Source: Todiramphus chloris collaris (taxonomy: Eukaryota > Chordata > Aves > Coraciiformes > Alcedinidae). Taken from it: a DNA stretch of 64,000 bases. Every line of letters begins with the position of its first letter. The first letter of the stretch is position 1. Shown here in pieces: positions 47,822 to 60,900 of the stretch. The notes under the pieces are model-generated. The model was given only the letters and a program-made list of their open reading frames with translations, was not told where the DNA came from and made no database searches. The DNA lies in contig JANVCC010000049.1 in NCBI GenBank assembly GCA_025345505.1, positions 10,036,733-10,100,732 of the forward strand. Reading direction: 5' to 3'. Position numbers and translations under genes: made by a program.

Positions 47822-50632
47822 TGTGTAATTTTTACCTCCTCTACCCTGACTTTTTCGCTTTGTTTAAGGCGCTTCCCTTGGCTCTTGCTTTATCTGCTTG
47901 TACACCCACACCTACCACCCCCAGAAATGCCTGTGTCCCAGGGTCATAACAACTTCTCCTAATTCCCATCTCTTTCACAATGCTTTTATAATGCTGCTCC
48001 CCAAACTGAAACTGCTATTCCAGATCCACTCTTCCTATCACATAAGGCAGCATTTTGCTGCTATTATTAGGGCTTAACACTGACACATCTTCACAGTTGT
48101 CATTTCTGCTGCCTCATCATGACATACAATCATGCCTATTTATTAGTCCTTTATTACCCATGCATCTCCCAGAGGTTTACTAGCCTTCCTCCTTTCTGTT
48201 CTGATTTATTTATCTTGGATTACAAGCCCTAAATTCATTAGCTTGTCTTTTCATTGAATTAATCTCAAAGTAGTTTTTTGGCTGCATTTGGTATTTCTCT
48301 AGATACCTTTGAAGTTTTTCCTTGGCATTTAGAGAAGCATCTAATTTACTAATCTGCCTCTTTTGATACAGCACAGTTTGTTCAGTGTTTGAGATCATCA
48401 AGGGATGTATCAGCATCAGGAAAAGATAAAAAAAAAAACCAAAAAACACAAACCAGAGAGAGAGAACAAGTTATTTGAGCTCCTTTCAAATCATCCTATG
48501 AGCTAACACCCTCCTTTTCATGAGGCTGAAGGTGCTGAAGCACTTCATGGGTAGCCCATGAAACCCTCTGAAGCCAGAGGAAACCAGAGCTAGCATTAGC
48601 CATAGCCACCCCCACAGACTCCCTAGTAGATGATTGGACATCCTCCTACAGAATTCAGACATATGATTTTGCATTTAATTGTGCTGACCAAGAAGATGAA
48701 TAACAGAAAAAAAGAATTTATGAAAGTGTAAACTCTGGATTGAAAACAGTAGCTCTGTATTGAATACATTTCATTTCCAGTTATTAGAACAGGGTCCTAT
48801 AAGTCACGAGAAAGTATTTTCCTAAATATTCAGGTGCAGAAATAAGTCATTCATTCTGTACATATTACTGATGTTTAGAACTTCATAGAAATAGCTGAGA
48901 ATTTAACCAGTTATAACTTACAGCAGTAGGAAACACACACTGCATGATAGTGTTTAATATACAGTAGTTATTACCTGCTGTGCATTTTGAAATGACACTC
49001 CAGATAACTTGAAGAAGCCTAAGATGTAAAATATCTTGCAATTAGAATGACAAGATAATAAATTAAGTTAGAAACCCAGGCACAAGCAAACACACACAAA
49101 AATCTTAAAATACTCTAGGATAATTCACAGGGGCTCAAAGATACTTACAAAATGGTCATTGTTCATTTGGTCAGAATGTTAATTAACAGATTACAAAACT
49201 GCATCAAAATGTTACCAAGCTGCAAGTTCAGATCCCTCAAACTATTCCAGAAGCCACCAGTTTTATGAAAACTAAATGTGAAAGAATTTTATGTTCTCTC
49301 CTCAAAACTGGAGAAGAGGCAAAAAAAACCCCCACAACAGTACTGGTGACAACCCACACGATCTGGAAAACACAGCAAGGCAGAAGCTAAACATCTCTGT
49401 CATCAGACCAGGTATCATGAACAGCAGAGTGCATGTTTCATCTTTCATCATTTACAAGGAAAATCACCAAATTCCAGATTTTCTACAGCATATTTTGGAT
49501 TTCGGTTCTATTAGATTATTCTTTTACTTAGATAATCCCAAATGATAACCACTACATAGTGCTGATGTTTACTTTACTTCTCCTTATTACAGAGCATCTT
49601 AAAATCATTGCCCTTTCCTCAGTATTATTTATTCAACCCATTATTTTCACAGTAGAAATTATTATCAGTAGAATTACAATTCCTCAAAAGCACATTTAGA
49701 TAATAGGATAAAACATTATTTACTGACTCATTTTACCAAGTTTGGTGGTATGTAATATAAAGAAGACACAGTTTGTAGCTCCATGACCTAAGCATACATG
49801 ACACTGACTATAAGATACAGAAGTAAAATAGCATTTCAGTACAAATAAATAAGAAAATACAACAGCCAGGGTTTTCATGAGTTGGGAGAGTCAAAGCTGT
49901 CAAGTGTCAGTAGAGCATAAGGTGGTAAGTATCCAGAAAATGGAGCTTCTGCCTACTCAGTTCATTTGCTGCTCATGTACTAACCCTGCAGCACATTGCA
50001 TAAGTGGGACATTAAGAGGCGAAAAAAGAAGATACATGACAAAAAGAAGACAGAAGAATGGTAAAGAGAACAAGTTGTTATTTCACTACATATTTTTTTA
50101 TCAGCTTTTCTTCCAAGGGAGTCTAAAAGTAACATTTATTTCTGTAAAGTCGCATTGATCTTAGAAGATATTTCTAAAACTCAGCACAGCAATGGCCCAG
50201 AATTTGTCAAAAACAATGCAAAAAAAAAAAAAAAATATATCCCCACCAACAGTTAAGAAATATGGCCCTTCTCCCACTCTGTGTTCTTCTCTTACACATA
50301 GCTTCAGCCTAAATCCTTTGATTTCTGTCTTCAAAAAGTTCATAAAAATCCAGGATTTGATGCTTGTGCAATAAACCATGGATGGCAGACCCTTCCAGAC
50401 ATCACACCCTGATCCAGCTTTTCTGGAATGGCACATGCCACCTCCTTCCATATATATGTCTTTTACTCTACTTGTTGCTCAGGGTCAGCCTGTAGAGAGG
50501 CTCCAAGTAGCAATCACTCAGGGAGGCAAAGTAAACCAAGTTTGTATTTACCAAGCACCTCAGAAAGGATTTAACAGATGTTCTCAGTTCTTAACATGAA
50601 GTAGTCACTGCAATTTGCATGTTGTTAGAAGC

Positions 50633-50653
50633 AAAAAAAAAAAAAAAAAAAAA
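50633..50653. repeat. Poly-A run
   Basis: 21 consecutive A followed by CCACCAAAAAGACCC. No retrocopy recognised upstream. Confidence 0.95.
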
Positions 50654-53600
50654 CCACCAAAAAGACCCAGTCAGATGAATGTTTTAGGTCTGATAGATTA
50701 CAGATTTCATGGCTGCAGAGATCAGCCACTTTATTGACCAGTTACAGCTACTCTGCAACAGTTCTTCTTAGCAAGCTTTCAGAGCCTCACAAACTGCAGA
50801 GAGGAACACAGTGCCTTTAGTTTCTTTGCTAACTGGGTTCTATTGCAATGACTATACCTGAAGCTTTTGAAGTTTTTGAAGAGTAACACTAAACATTTAA
50901 ATCAAGTTCTGTTTAACCATTCAGCTGTTACATTCTCCCAGAGGCAGCAGTATATAACAGAATTTTTAATATTCCAGACTTAATAAATCATATTTCACAC
51001 TAGTACTACATTGCAAACTCTAATTGGATTTATTGATTTGTTCTTAGGTCAAGTTAAAACTTTCTTGTGCAGATAAATATAGCTTCAGAGCTAAAAGACA
51101 ATCTGAAGCACTTTCAATTTCAAGTTCCTTTCTATGTACTGCATTGTAGGTTATATTATCTGATGGCCAAACTTCCAAAGCTAAAATCCATCTTTGGAGA
51201 GAATTAAAAATTTCAAATGTGAAATAAAAATACCAGTATGACACCTTTTAACTTGCAATATTAGAGTTACAAAAGTTGTGACCTTATACAGTTCACACCA
51301 GTGTATGTTCCTACAGAACTGAAAGCTTTATAAAGGATTTCAGTCTGAACTCTCAATACTTAAGTATGTCTGAAATACATAAAAGCAAGTTATTTTAATT
51401 TCTTGAGGCATCATACTAGGAGACACCATTTGACAAGACTTGGTGGGACTTAAAAAGCTATTACTACATCTGTAGCACAGTCCTGTAACCTTATTTTGGG
51501 CAATTCTTCTTGCTCTTACCGATGCAGTGAAACAGAATAAATAAAAACATGAGTTTTTCCATACCCCTCTTGGACAAAACACAGTCATTCCGCTCTTATA
51601 CACAAAACCCCCTTCTGAAAATAAATGCTAAAGAAGTGCTGAATCACTTTATTATTTAACCACTAGTGCTCCAGATAGGCTTATCATCTTACTCATAAGC
51701 ATCCAGCTACTTTACTTGTTTACAAGAGTTCACCGTGTCCATCTCAAAACTTTGCAAATTGAATTTTTGTCTGATTAAAAGAAGTAAAACATAATCCCTC
51801 AGCCCTGTATGTATGTTAGAAGAAAGAGATTTCTATTTCTAACAATCTTTAGCTTGCAGAATACATTTTCAGTGATACAGGTTCTGGAGCTCCTATAAAG
51901 TCTTACCCAACTAACAGGGCTTATTCTTTCTGTAACAGGAGTCTGCGTGTCTTTGGTTTGTTTCGTACAGAAGAAAGAATGAATACTGATTAGCTTTTGG
52001 ATGTGAACTTACTGTACTGTACTTGAAACACTGCCAACTACAAGGGATACATTGCCCAAAAGTTGTAATTTGAAACTATTTCAACAGTCTTAATTTTTTT
52101 ACAACTATAAAATTTCAGCTGTGTGAACTGGGATAAACAGTCACAGTGTAATTCTGATGGGCTGACATTTGCTCTCCAGGATCCTAGCTATACTGCTGTG
52201 GTCCTAGAAATCATCCCTGGCACTGTGATGTTTACTGCAGAGATTTGAGAAACCCACTAATACAAACCCTAGAGGCAGAGAGTAATGGAGTTAAACAACA
52301 AAGGTCAGCAGCTAGAAATTATTGAAGGAAAAACAAAAGCAGGATCACACAGAAAGATTTTATCATCTCATGGAAAATTCCTCTTACAAAGTAGTAAGAA
52401 AAAACCTTAAATATTTTGATGTTGCTTCATTTTCTAGCTTTCTGTTTACTGCTTAGACAAAAGTACTAATTATGTTAATACTCCCAAGTTAAAAGCTCTG
52501 ATCCTTAAATAATCTCAAAGTCTGTAGCAAGTTCAATTTCTTATTCTTGAAAAAGCAGCTTTGTAAAGGGGGTTGAACTTTTTCTTATCAGACTGATATT
52601 GGTATTTGAGCACACACATGCTGACAGTTCAGCTCTGCTTCAGCATCCTTAGGTGCTTACACAGCAGCAAAAGCAGCTGAACCAGGCACCAGAAATATTG
52701 ACAGATTTCCAGTTCTGCCCCTGACTTTTCATACAACAAGAATAACAAGATTTATTCTCCTCATGAATAGAATGTACTTTGAAATCCATTTCTCACTGTA
52801 ACAGCATAACTACACCACTCTAGTGATCAACTGAATTACATGAGGTTCTGTTGCAAAAATCTGTGTTAAAGAAAATGGTAAAAGCTTTAAACTAGCACCT
52901 TTCAACTTCTGGACACCCTCCATTAATATTGACGTGCATATTTGATGGACTTTTACCAGATATAATCATGAAAGTGATGAAACTCCCAGTGCCTGGGGCA
53001 GCTGCACCACATGTACATCCTGTGCAATGGATACTGCTGTGAAATGCAAGCTGCTGAGAATCACCATCTTATTTGTTTCCTGATTCTCCAGGCAAGTCAG
53101 CCAACGATTTCCTGATCCTTTCCATGTTTACATTTTCCCCTGTGCCTGCAACATCTGAATTTTCTTCTTGGCAACCACAAGGCTCTGTGACATTCACACT
53201 TCTATCTTCATTTCAGAGGCATTTGAGCAGCATCACATGAAAGTCAGAGGTACATTGAAGCATACGGAAAGGCAAGTGCCTCCCTCTCTGCCTCAAGGAT
53301 GGATTGCTATGGAGATGGCACTTCCTGTGTGAGGAAGCTTGTGTAAGCACATTGCTGCTTGGTACTTGTACCCTTGTGACATGGTCCAGCTAACTTACTC
53401 TTGGGCAGGGTGCCATTTGAAGATACTAGAACAAGTGTAGATGGTTAGAAAATGATCTTCTCATAAATCATTTTTGCTGTTGGCAACATTTAAGTTGCAC
53501 TCTTTCCTGTTCACAGAGAAATGGGTCAGGGTTTTATCTCTGCCAAGTTAACTGAGCAATGAAACTACAGATGAGGGGGCTGGCTGTGCTGTTACTGCCC

Positions 53601-56600
53601 CTTTTCTCACAGTGGTGCCATGCACACCTCACCTGCATGTTCCTCAGGGCTTCCTTAGCTCCTATGTCTTTCACAAGTTTACACTCAGGATGGAGAAGAC
53701 AGATTTTCACCAAACTCATAGGGAATGAATAGCTTAGGCAGTAGATACATCATAGCCAGTTTTCTATCCTGTTTCATATTTGATGCACAAGAATGCCATG
53801 GCAGCCTCCACTGCTTTGCTCACCAGGTCAGAAGTGAATGGTGTTCATTTCCTTTTCTTTCCCACGTCCATCCAGTCCCTCTCTTAAGGGTTGAAAATGC
53901 TTGTGGTGACATCCAAAACAGGTATGAGGATACACACAAGCAGATAGCCAACAGGAAGCAACAGTCAGCGGGAAGATGTTCTTCCAGGGGGCAATGCAGG
54001 CAGGAACCTAAATGTGGGTTTCCACATCAGTATCTGAAGCTGCCTGCCTTTCTTCACTACCATCAGAACTGAGTTGGTTCTGATGATCAGTTAAGTCAGG
54101 AGACTCAGACAGCACAAGTGCCTGAATGTCATGGTGCCATCTCCCTTCCCTCCCACCAGTCTCCAAAACAACCCTAATCTTTGCCCTTTCTTGCCTCTAA
54201 ACAAGGGCTCTTGTTAGACTCCTTCCCTCAGACACAGTAGCACAGGACAGATAACATGCTGTATGAAGACACATAATACCATGTCAGGAAGAAAAAATAC
54301 ACTAAATCACGGGGAAATCAGGACCACTCCCATTCACTGACTCTCATTACAAATCCCCATATGAATTTCTAGGCAAGCACTGTCTCTTCTCCGAAAGAAT
54401 TTAAAACATAATGATGCCTCTTACAACTAAACACAATTACCATGAGTAATTACATCATTTATAATAAAAATATTACATATTCTGACACGCACAAGGAAAG
54501 TGTAAATGTTTAATACCACACCCTGTGATAAGGAATAAATGGTTTGCTTGTTCTGTAATATCAGTCTTAGAATTCAGAGCAGTTGAAGAACATACTTTTG
54601 GGCAGAGTGCATGGTAAGTGGTTACTGTTTCACAGAAAGCAAGAAAGTAAACTCACTGAGAGGTCTGATACCAAAGGCAAGCCTCAACCAGACAAAAAAA
54701 CTCACATGCACAAGTTGGGGCAACAGGCTGCCCTGAAAAAATTTGTTGAAGGGAAAAAATATCCTCAGTAGTTTAGATTCCAACTGATAAGCATGAACTT
54801 TAATTCTAGGTTGCCAAGTCAGAGCTATTTAAAACAGGGTTTCTTGTAGCACTGTTCTAATTCCCGCCCAAGTTGGCAAGGAACACTGGGGAAAAGAGCT
54901 AACAAAGTATGTATGCATCCACATGATCTTATTTTTTTTCTAAATAAAAATTAGATCCCAATCATCAAGTCAGATTCTGAAGTGCCGCACTCATTTTGGG
55001 CTCCTAACAACAGTGTCTGGTCTAGACACAGACCAGTATTTCTGTAAGCATTTCCACAAAAATTTTTTTTTTTGTCTGTTTCAGTTCAGAATTGTATCAA
55101 TACAAAGAAGAATAAGAAATATTAGCCTATTGAAATGTGAAAAATTACTGTAAATATCCTTGAAATGTCAAATTTTCTACAGCTTCAATCAGCCTCAGTA
55201 ATTAAGTAATAAAAGGGAATATTCACCATGTTTCCTCAAGGTACTAAGAAGATTTAATCTCTCCAAAAATTATTTAAGACCCAGGCTCACTGTGACATCT
55301 ATTTTCAGGCTTTCTCCTATACAAGCAGCTCAGTAGGACACATTTGTTTGTCCTCCACCCTTTACATTTATCATGTATAATATTCTGAAATCACACCTCT
55401 AAATCAGACATCTACTTCCCCTCCTGCCCCAGCCCACACCCTCAAACAATCAAAAGTAGAAAGACTGGGGGAGGAAGAAACGAAGCCAAAAGCAAACCTT
55501 TTCAGGCACAAATTTTGGTTCTAGTTCTTATCATCCTAAAAGGCCACAGCCACCTGAGGGTTTCAAGACCATTCTGGGGCTTCTCCTCTGCATGAACCCA
55601 TCAGTGCTCAGCAGCAACCATCAGGAACCTTTGGCAATCATGTGAAAGAAGAAGACAGAAAAAAAAAAACCTACACTCCAAGAGAGAAGCTTAAGCTTGC
55701 TCGCAGGCACGAGATGATGAAATGAAGTGCCAAACTTCACCCTAATGATAATGATACATGGAAAAACCACACATCTGGCCCCCAGACAAACTTCTTGTCT
55801 TTCTTTGCTATTTAATGTAAAAGCATTTTCCCTGAGAAATCCTGCTGCACAGCAAGATATTTATCTGAAATCTCTCACACATTCCAGGTAAGCATTCAAA
55901 CATAGTTTACCTACCCAAACCACGTAACCTTTGAGAGAAAAAACACGCAACACAGCTAAGATTTTTTTACATAACTGATAACATGAACACAGATAAGAAG
56001 ATATTACCTGTTTGTGGGTGACATATCATTACAAAGCCAGAATAACTGCACAAATCCACACTGGAGCAGACACCTATCAAGATAGGCTCCAGGAGGTTTG
56101 TGTAAGCAGGATCAGCCTGCCACCAAACTTCACTGGCTTTGAGCAAGTGGCATCTGCCACCACTTTCTCCCTGAATGAACCGTTAAGAAGAACATTTAAT
56201 ACCAGTACAGGTGTTTTACATGACCATTAAACTGCCCTAAAAGCAGAGGGCACTCAGCTGAAGCTAGAAATATCATAATCTGTGAACTTAAAAATAAGTG
56301 GCTTAAAAGAACATATGGCCAGGTCTTTCCATGATCTGTGATGGAAGGAGGTTAAATTAGCAATAACATTTTAAAGGTCACACTTAAACAACTCATGAGT
56401 CTCCACTCCATTTACAAAAATGACAACTAGCAAAGAGAAACGGGAATCCAAAGTGCCTGCAGTAAGAGAAGTGTGAGCAAGGCAAATTTTGGCAGTATAA
56501 GCTTTAATGGGGTCACTGTCAGGTAACAGTAGCTTTGTGGTGACAGAGTGAAATGGGAGCTGCTTGATCTCCTGGGTTTGTGTTATTGCATTAAGCACAG

Positions 56601-56895
56601 TGGTTTGGTTATCTTCACATAGTGAAATGTTACTCTGCTATTCTGTTCAAGATCAAGACATGAACAAGTCTATTATAGGTCTTCATTTGCCATAGACATG
56701 CTTCTATCTCTGTTCTGTGAAAATGTTCTCTACTGCTGTCAGTGCTAGGACCTGGCAAAACAATTTCTTCCTACAAGCAAGTCAGGCTGTGACAAGAGCT
56801 AAATAAATTAAAATCAAAATGCAGGAAACATGCCTCTGTGAAAGCCAACTCTCAAAAGTTCCAGTATCTGGAATGGAAATCAAGAGAGGAACACT

Positions 56896-56934
56896 GAAAA
56901 GGAGAGGAGAGGAGAGAGAGAAAGAAAATAAAGA
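56896..56934 (+). repeat. GA-rich low-complexity patch
   Basis: Purine-only stretch with GGAGA repeats (GGAGAGGAGAGGAGAGAGAG) followed by AAAGAAAATAAAG. Confidence 0.9.
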
Positions 56935-57766
56935 ATTTCACTGTGGGAATTGCAGAAGAGATGGGACTGAATGACAATACACTGCATGCTGAACATGCTA
57001 CAGCACTACACTAAATGCCAAAAAATGTAACAGGATACAAAACCACAGCACAGTCCCCTTAATTGCATGCTATTTCAGTGGCAAACAGAGAATAAAAAAA
57101 AAAAAATAATTACTTCTTCCATAAACTAGACTTGTAAAAAAGGTTTGTCTGAGTTAAATGTGTTGGCACTCCAGGCACCGTAGGGAGCACGTTACCAGCT
57201 TGCCATTTTCATCCTATTTCGTACATGACAGTCTTTTCTTAGCATAAAATTCAGGGGAGAGGCATGCTCTAAACTGGTAACTACATGTTATCAATGGGAA
57301 GGAGGGACAAACTGTGCAGGAGCTGCTTGCAAATACACAGGTGAACAAAACTGCCCTTGAGACAGACAGTATGCACAGGCAACAAATCAACCCTTCAACA
57401 GAGCCCTCAGGCCAGCAACTGCCCCAGAGAAGACCCTCTTATTCACACAAACATGGTTCTTCCTTCTAAAATGTGTTTAGAAATTACAAACTCAATCCTT
57501 CTTCAGGGGCTGACATTCCCCTAAATTCCTTGTTTTATTGGTGGCTTTTACCTCCTGGCCTTCCCAGAGGCTTCATTTGGGGGACCAGCATCCAGGTTGA
57601 TCTCCAGATTAGTGGAAGGAGACAGAAGTGGGTACAGTGCATCTGGCAGTCCCTGTCCCCAAGGAGGTCTCAAGGGGCTTTCTCTACACCATCACTGGGG
57701 AGAGACATGTGGACAGGACTGCTAGAAGGGCTGGCCTCACCCTGAACTGCTATTATTATATTCCTC

Positions 57767-57905
57767 TGTTCTGAGTTTGACTAGGATAGGTTTAACTTTC
57801 ACCAGAAGTTGGGAAGGGGCCACAGCCCAGATAGGCAACAAAACCAGCCAATGGGATATTCAATACCATACTAATGTCACAGCCTCTGTAAAAGGGTAGG
57901 GGACT
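57767..57905 (+). mobile_element. Deleted LTR remnant (LTR type 3)
   Basis: Begins TGTTCTGAGTTTGACTAGGA, then TAGGTTTAACTTTC, then jumps to AGAAGTTGGGAAGGGGCCAC, AAACCAGCCAATGGGATATT and CCATACTAATGTCA, ending in a TATA-like CTGTAAAAGGG. This is the pattern of a common bird LTR that starts TGTTCTGGGTTTGGCTGGGATAGAG-like and has GGGATATTCCATACCAT before its TATA box. The middle of U3 (roughly between CTTTC and CCAGAAG) is missing, and R-U5 is not recognisable beyond about 57905. Identification is from remembered family pattern, not a search. Confidence 0.72.
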
Positions 57906-60900
57906 TAAGGCAGTGAGCAAGTGGCCACATGGTGCTCAGCTCCCATCTGGGTCTAAAACATGACATGCTTTCTCTCAAATTACCTGTCAGAGCCTGAGCA
58001 TGCTTAGCCCCTTGGCTCTTTGTAATCCTGGCTTGCATCTTTTGTCTCCACGTGTCAATATATTCCTTCCCACTCTCTCCACAAAATGATGTATATGCAC
58101 AAGCTCTTACTTCCCCCACCCCCCCCCCAAATTTCCACTTCCCTCCTATCAATGTACTTTTGGTCCTCTCACCACCTCCAGTACACAACTGCACAACATT
58201 TTTAACATGCAGTACTTAACCTCACTATTTAAGCTTTTCTTTTTATTTGCTCTATTATGCCGGAGGAGAAAACATTTCCAATAATGGACATGATGTTAAT
58301 TCAGAGTCAGAAAAATCTTAGTACCCCAAATGCCAAATCCTTCTACAAAAAGAAACTACATTAAATAGGAAAATAAATGCACATATGTGCATGCATAGCA
58401 GGGTGCAGAGTGAGAAACAATAGGAACAGAGTCTTCAGGAACAGAAAAACATTGTCCTGAGCTAGGCAGAGAGGATGCAACCAAAACCCTTTCCCTGACT
58501 GATGATTGTGTTGCTCAGATGTGGCCATGCCACTCTTTGGGCATCTGCACACATCTATGCTGTCTTACTCCACCGTTGCTAGTACACTGCATGCAGCACA
58601 CTACTATACAGTTATTTTAACCTGACAACACTATGAGCTAATTAGCCCTGCTGAAATCCAAGGTGGTCAGGATTAATAAGTAGTGCTTTATTACAGAGGA
58701 AAGCACCATGCTTTTGCAGCTGCCTCAGTTGGAGCTTTCTGACCACAATCCCACAGCTACCTTTGTTTATCAGGTAATATAATAATTGCAGTAAGATAAA
58801 AACATTAAATATTTTATTTATTTAGGGCAGGACATTCAGGAACAACTGAGTCATCGGACAAAGCAACAATTACGAGTGGTTAAAGTCCTTGCAAGGCATT
58901 CTTTCTCCTCCCATTTTCTGCCATGACCTACAAAATGTGAAACTTTTCATCAAAACATATTTGCTGTCCACTTACACACATTAAAATGATGGCCACATCA
59001 TCCTGGCAGTTTCCAGACAAACATGTGAATTACTGAGGAATGCTTGTATTAATAGCAATGTTCTCTCTCTTCCTAACAAAGACAAGCGCTGTGAATCACT
59101 GTATCATTTTAAAACTTTGAAGGGTGCCTGACTAAAATTCAATGATGATAAACTCTGTTCTAATCCTGCTAATATTTGTTACGGACTTTAAAGGAGTTAA
59201 ATTCTTACTCACCACACCACTGAGTATATCGATTAATTACAGGCAGCTCTTCTTTCCATGTTTTTTTTGGTTTTTTTTTTGTTATGCATGTAAAAATCAA
59301 TTCTCCATACATATTATAAGTACACTGCTTCTGAATTCCCTTAACAGGGTATGGGCAGCAGTGGCAAGGGAAATTTAAACAAGAAAATCATTTGCACAAG
59401 TTCTGTGAAAAGTCAGAATAGCTGTACCATAATGAAAACTTGCTGGAACGAATTCATTGCCATCTGTCTTTATTTTGCTAACCAGTAAAATCAGACACCA
59501 CAAATACACTCAAACATGAGAAAAAATATTTAAATTATTTGTGCTACATCATTTTTCAACATGTAACTCTCATGTCACTGGTTTTTAGTGATATTGAATG
59601 CCCATCAATAGCAGTAATTCATTTGTGCACAGCCTTTAGAATACAGCAACTTCAATTCCACATATCAGCATAGTATAAAAAAAACCCTACAGTAAAAGTT
59701 ACACTATTACAAATATTTTAAAGGTATTCAAGAAAGCATGACAAAAAAATACCAGAAGAAACTTTGTGCCTCAGCACCAGGGTAATTTAAAAGTCCTACA
59801 GATTTTGTAACCATGGGATAGGAAAAAGATCAAAACAAAAATATCAGGTAGTTCACAGAATCATAGATAGTTCTACCGTAAGAGTTCTCATCTAAAGCAT
59901 AATCCTATAGAGTGAGAAGGAAACTATGGAGAAAGAGGCAAACTGAGGAAAGAAAATAGACTGTAAGAAAAATAAAGAAAATAAAGATGCTATCTGAAAA
60001 CAATTAATGGAAAGGGGGGAAACAACTGCAGATCTCTACCCTCCACAGAGCTGCAGGATGGTGTCCTGGAAGCCAGGGTCTCCTCAGACTCCATCCCTCA
60101 TCCACGTGCTTTCATAGGCAGCCCCAGCCATTCCTGATTCCTGTGGTACAAGGGCAGGAAAGGGGTCAGCAAGGATTGCTTTGAAGGGAGACTATGCTGG
60201 CCAGAGACACTCCTGGGGAGATGAGGATGACTAGACAATGTAAGCCTCAGTACCTGCCCAGAAGCAGCTCATTTCGTTCCATCCTTCATAGTGAAAGGTA
60301 GCTTCAATCCTTCTAGCCTCCACTGCAAGGAGGTAGAACTACAGCAAATGCCATCTCTCCAAGCAGATCATGCACCATGCTTAGCTGTCTGCTCATCCAT
60401 CACATGGCCATGTGCTGCAACCTGAACCTGCAGAAGTTTCATTTACTGCAAACAGGACTCAGAAGCAGAAACTGTGGCTCCACAGCACCCAAGATGGGAG
60501 TTAATGCTTGGGAACTGGTACAGAGCGGAGGTTTATGGCACAAATCTGCTCCAGAGCTTGGCTTATGTAAAAAAAAAGGACTAGCATTATAAAAGTGAAA
60601 TGCATCCCCTCCTCTAAGCACAAAACCACACCACTCCACAGTTGTTTTCTCAAACACCAACAGGGCAGTAAGCAGCACCAAGCAAAGACCAAACTCTTCT
60701 GACACAAACCCACCTTCCTATGCTGAGCACTCCTGATCCACTGGACCACCAAAGCAAGGCAAATCTTCAGCAGGAGAAAGCAATTAGAAGGCTGAAGAAC
60801 AAAGGACTCCTAAGAGTAGGCACACATGCATGTGCACACTCACAAATGACCCAACATGTCCCATCATGACAGGTTTAAACAGTCCTCCCTCTGCAGAGGG

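Larger units (their letters stand above)
47822..57766. other. Long non-coding, unique-looking stretch
   Basis: About 10 kb with no recognised gene, RNA or mobile element. Simple sequence only: A runs at 50220-50234 and 50633-50653, and a GA-rich patch at 56896-56934. Open frames near 48210-48449 (-), 49877-50158 (+) and 53725-54072 (+) show no known domain. Confidence 0.5.

Noticed and set aside
48210..48449. A 79-codon minus-strand frame with a Lys/Gln/Glu-rich, coiled-coil-like segment
   Set aside because: I looked for LINE or gene similarity and recognised none; kept only as part of the non-coding description.
59855..59872. CACAGAATCATAGATAG resembling a CR1 3' octamer tail
   Set aside because: Too short, and the next bases do not continue into the CR1 3' UTR.
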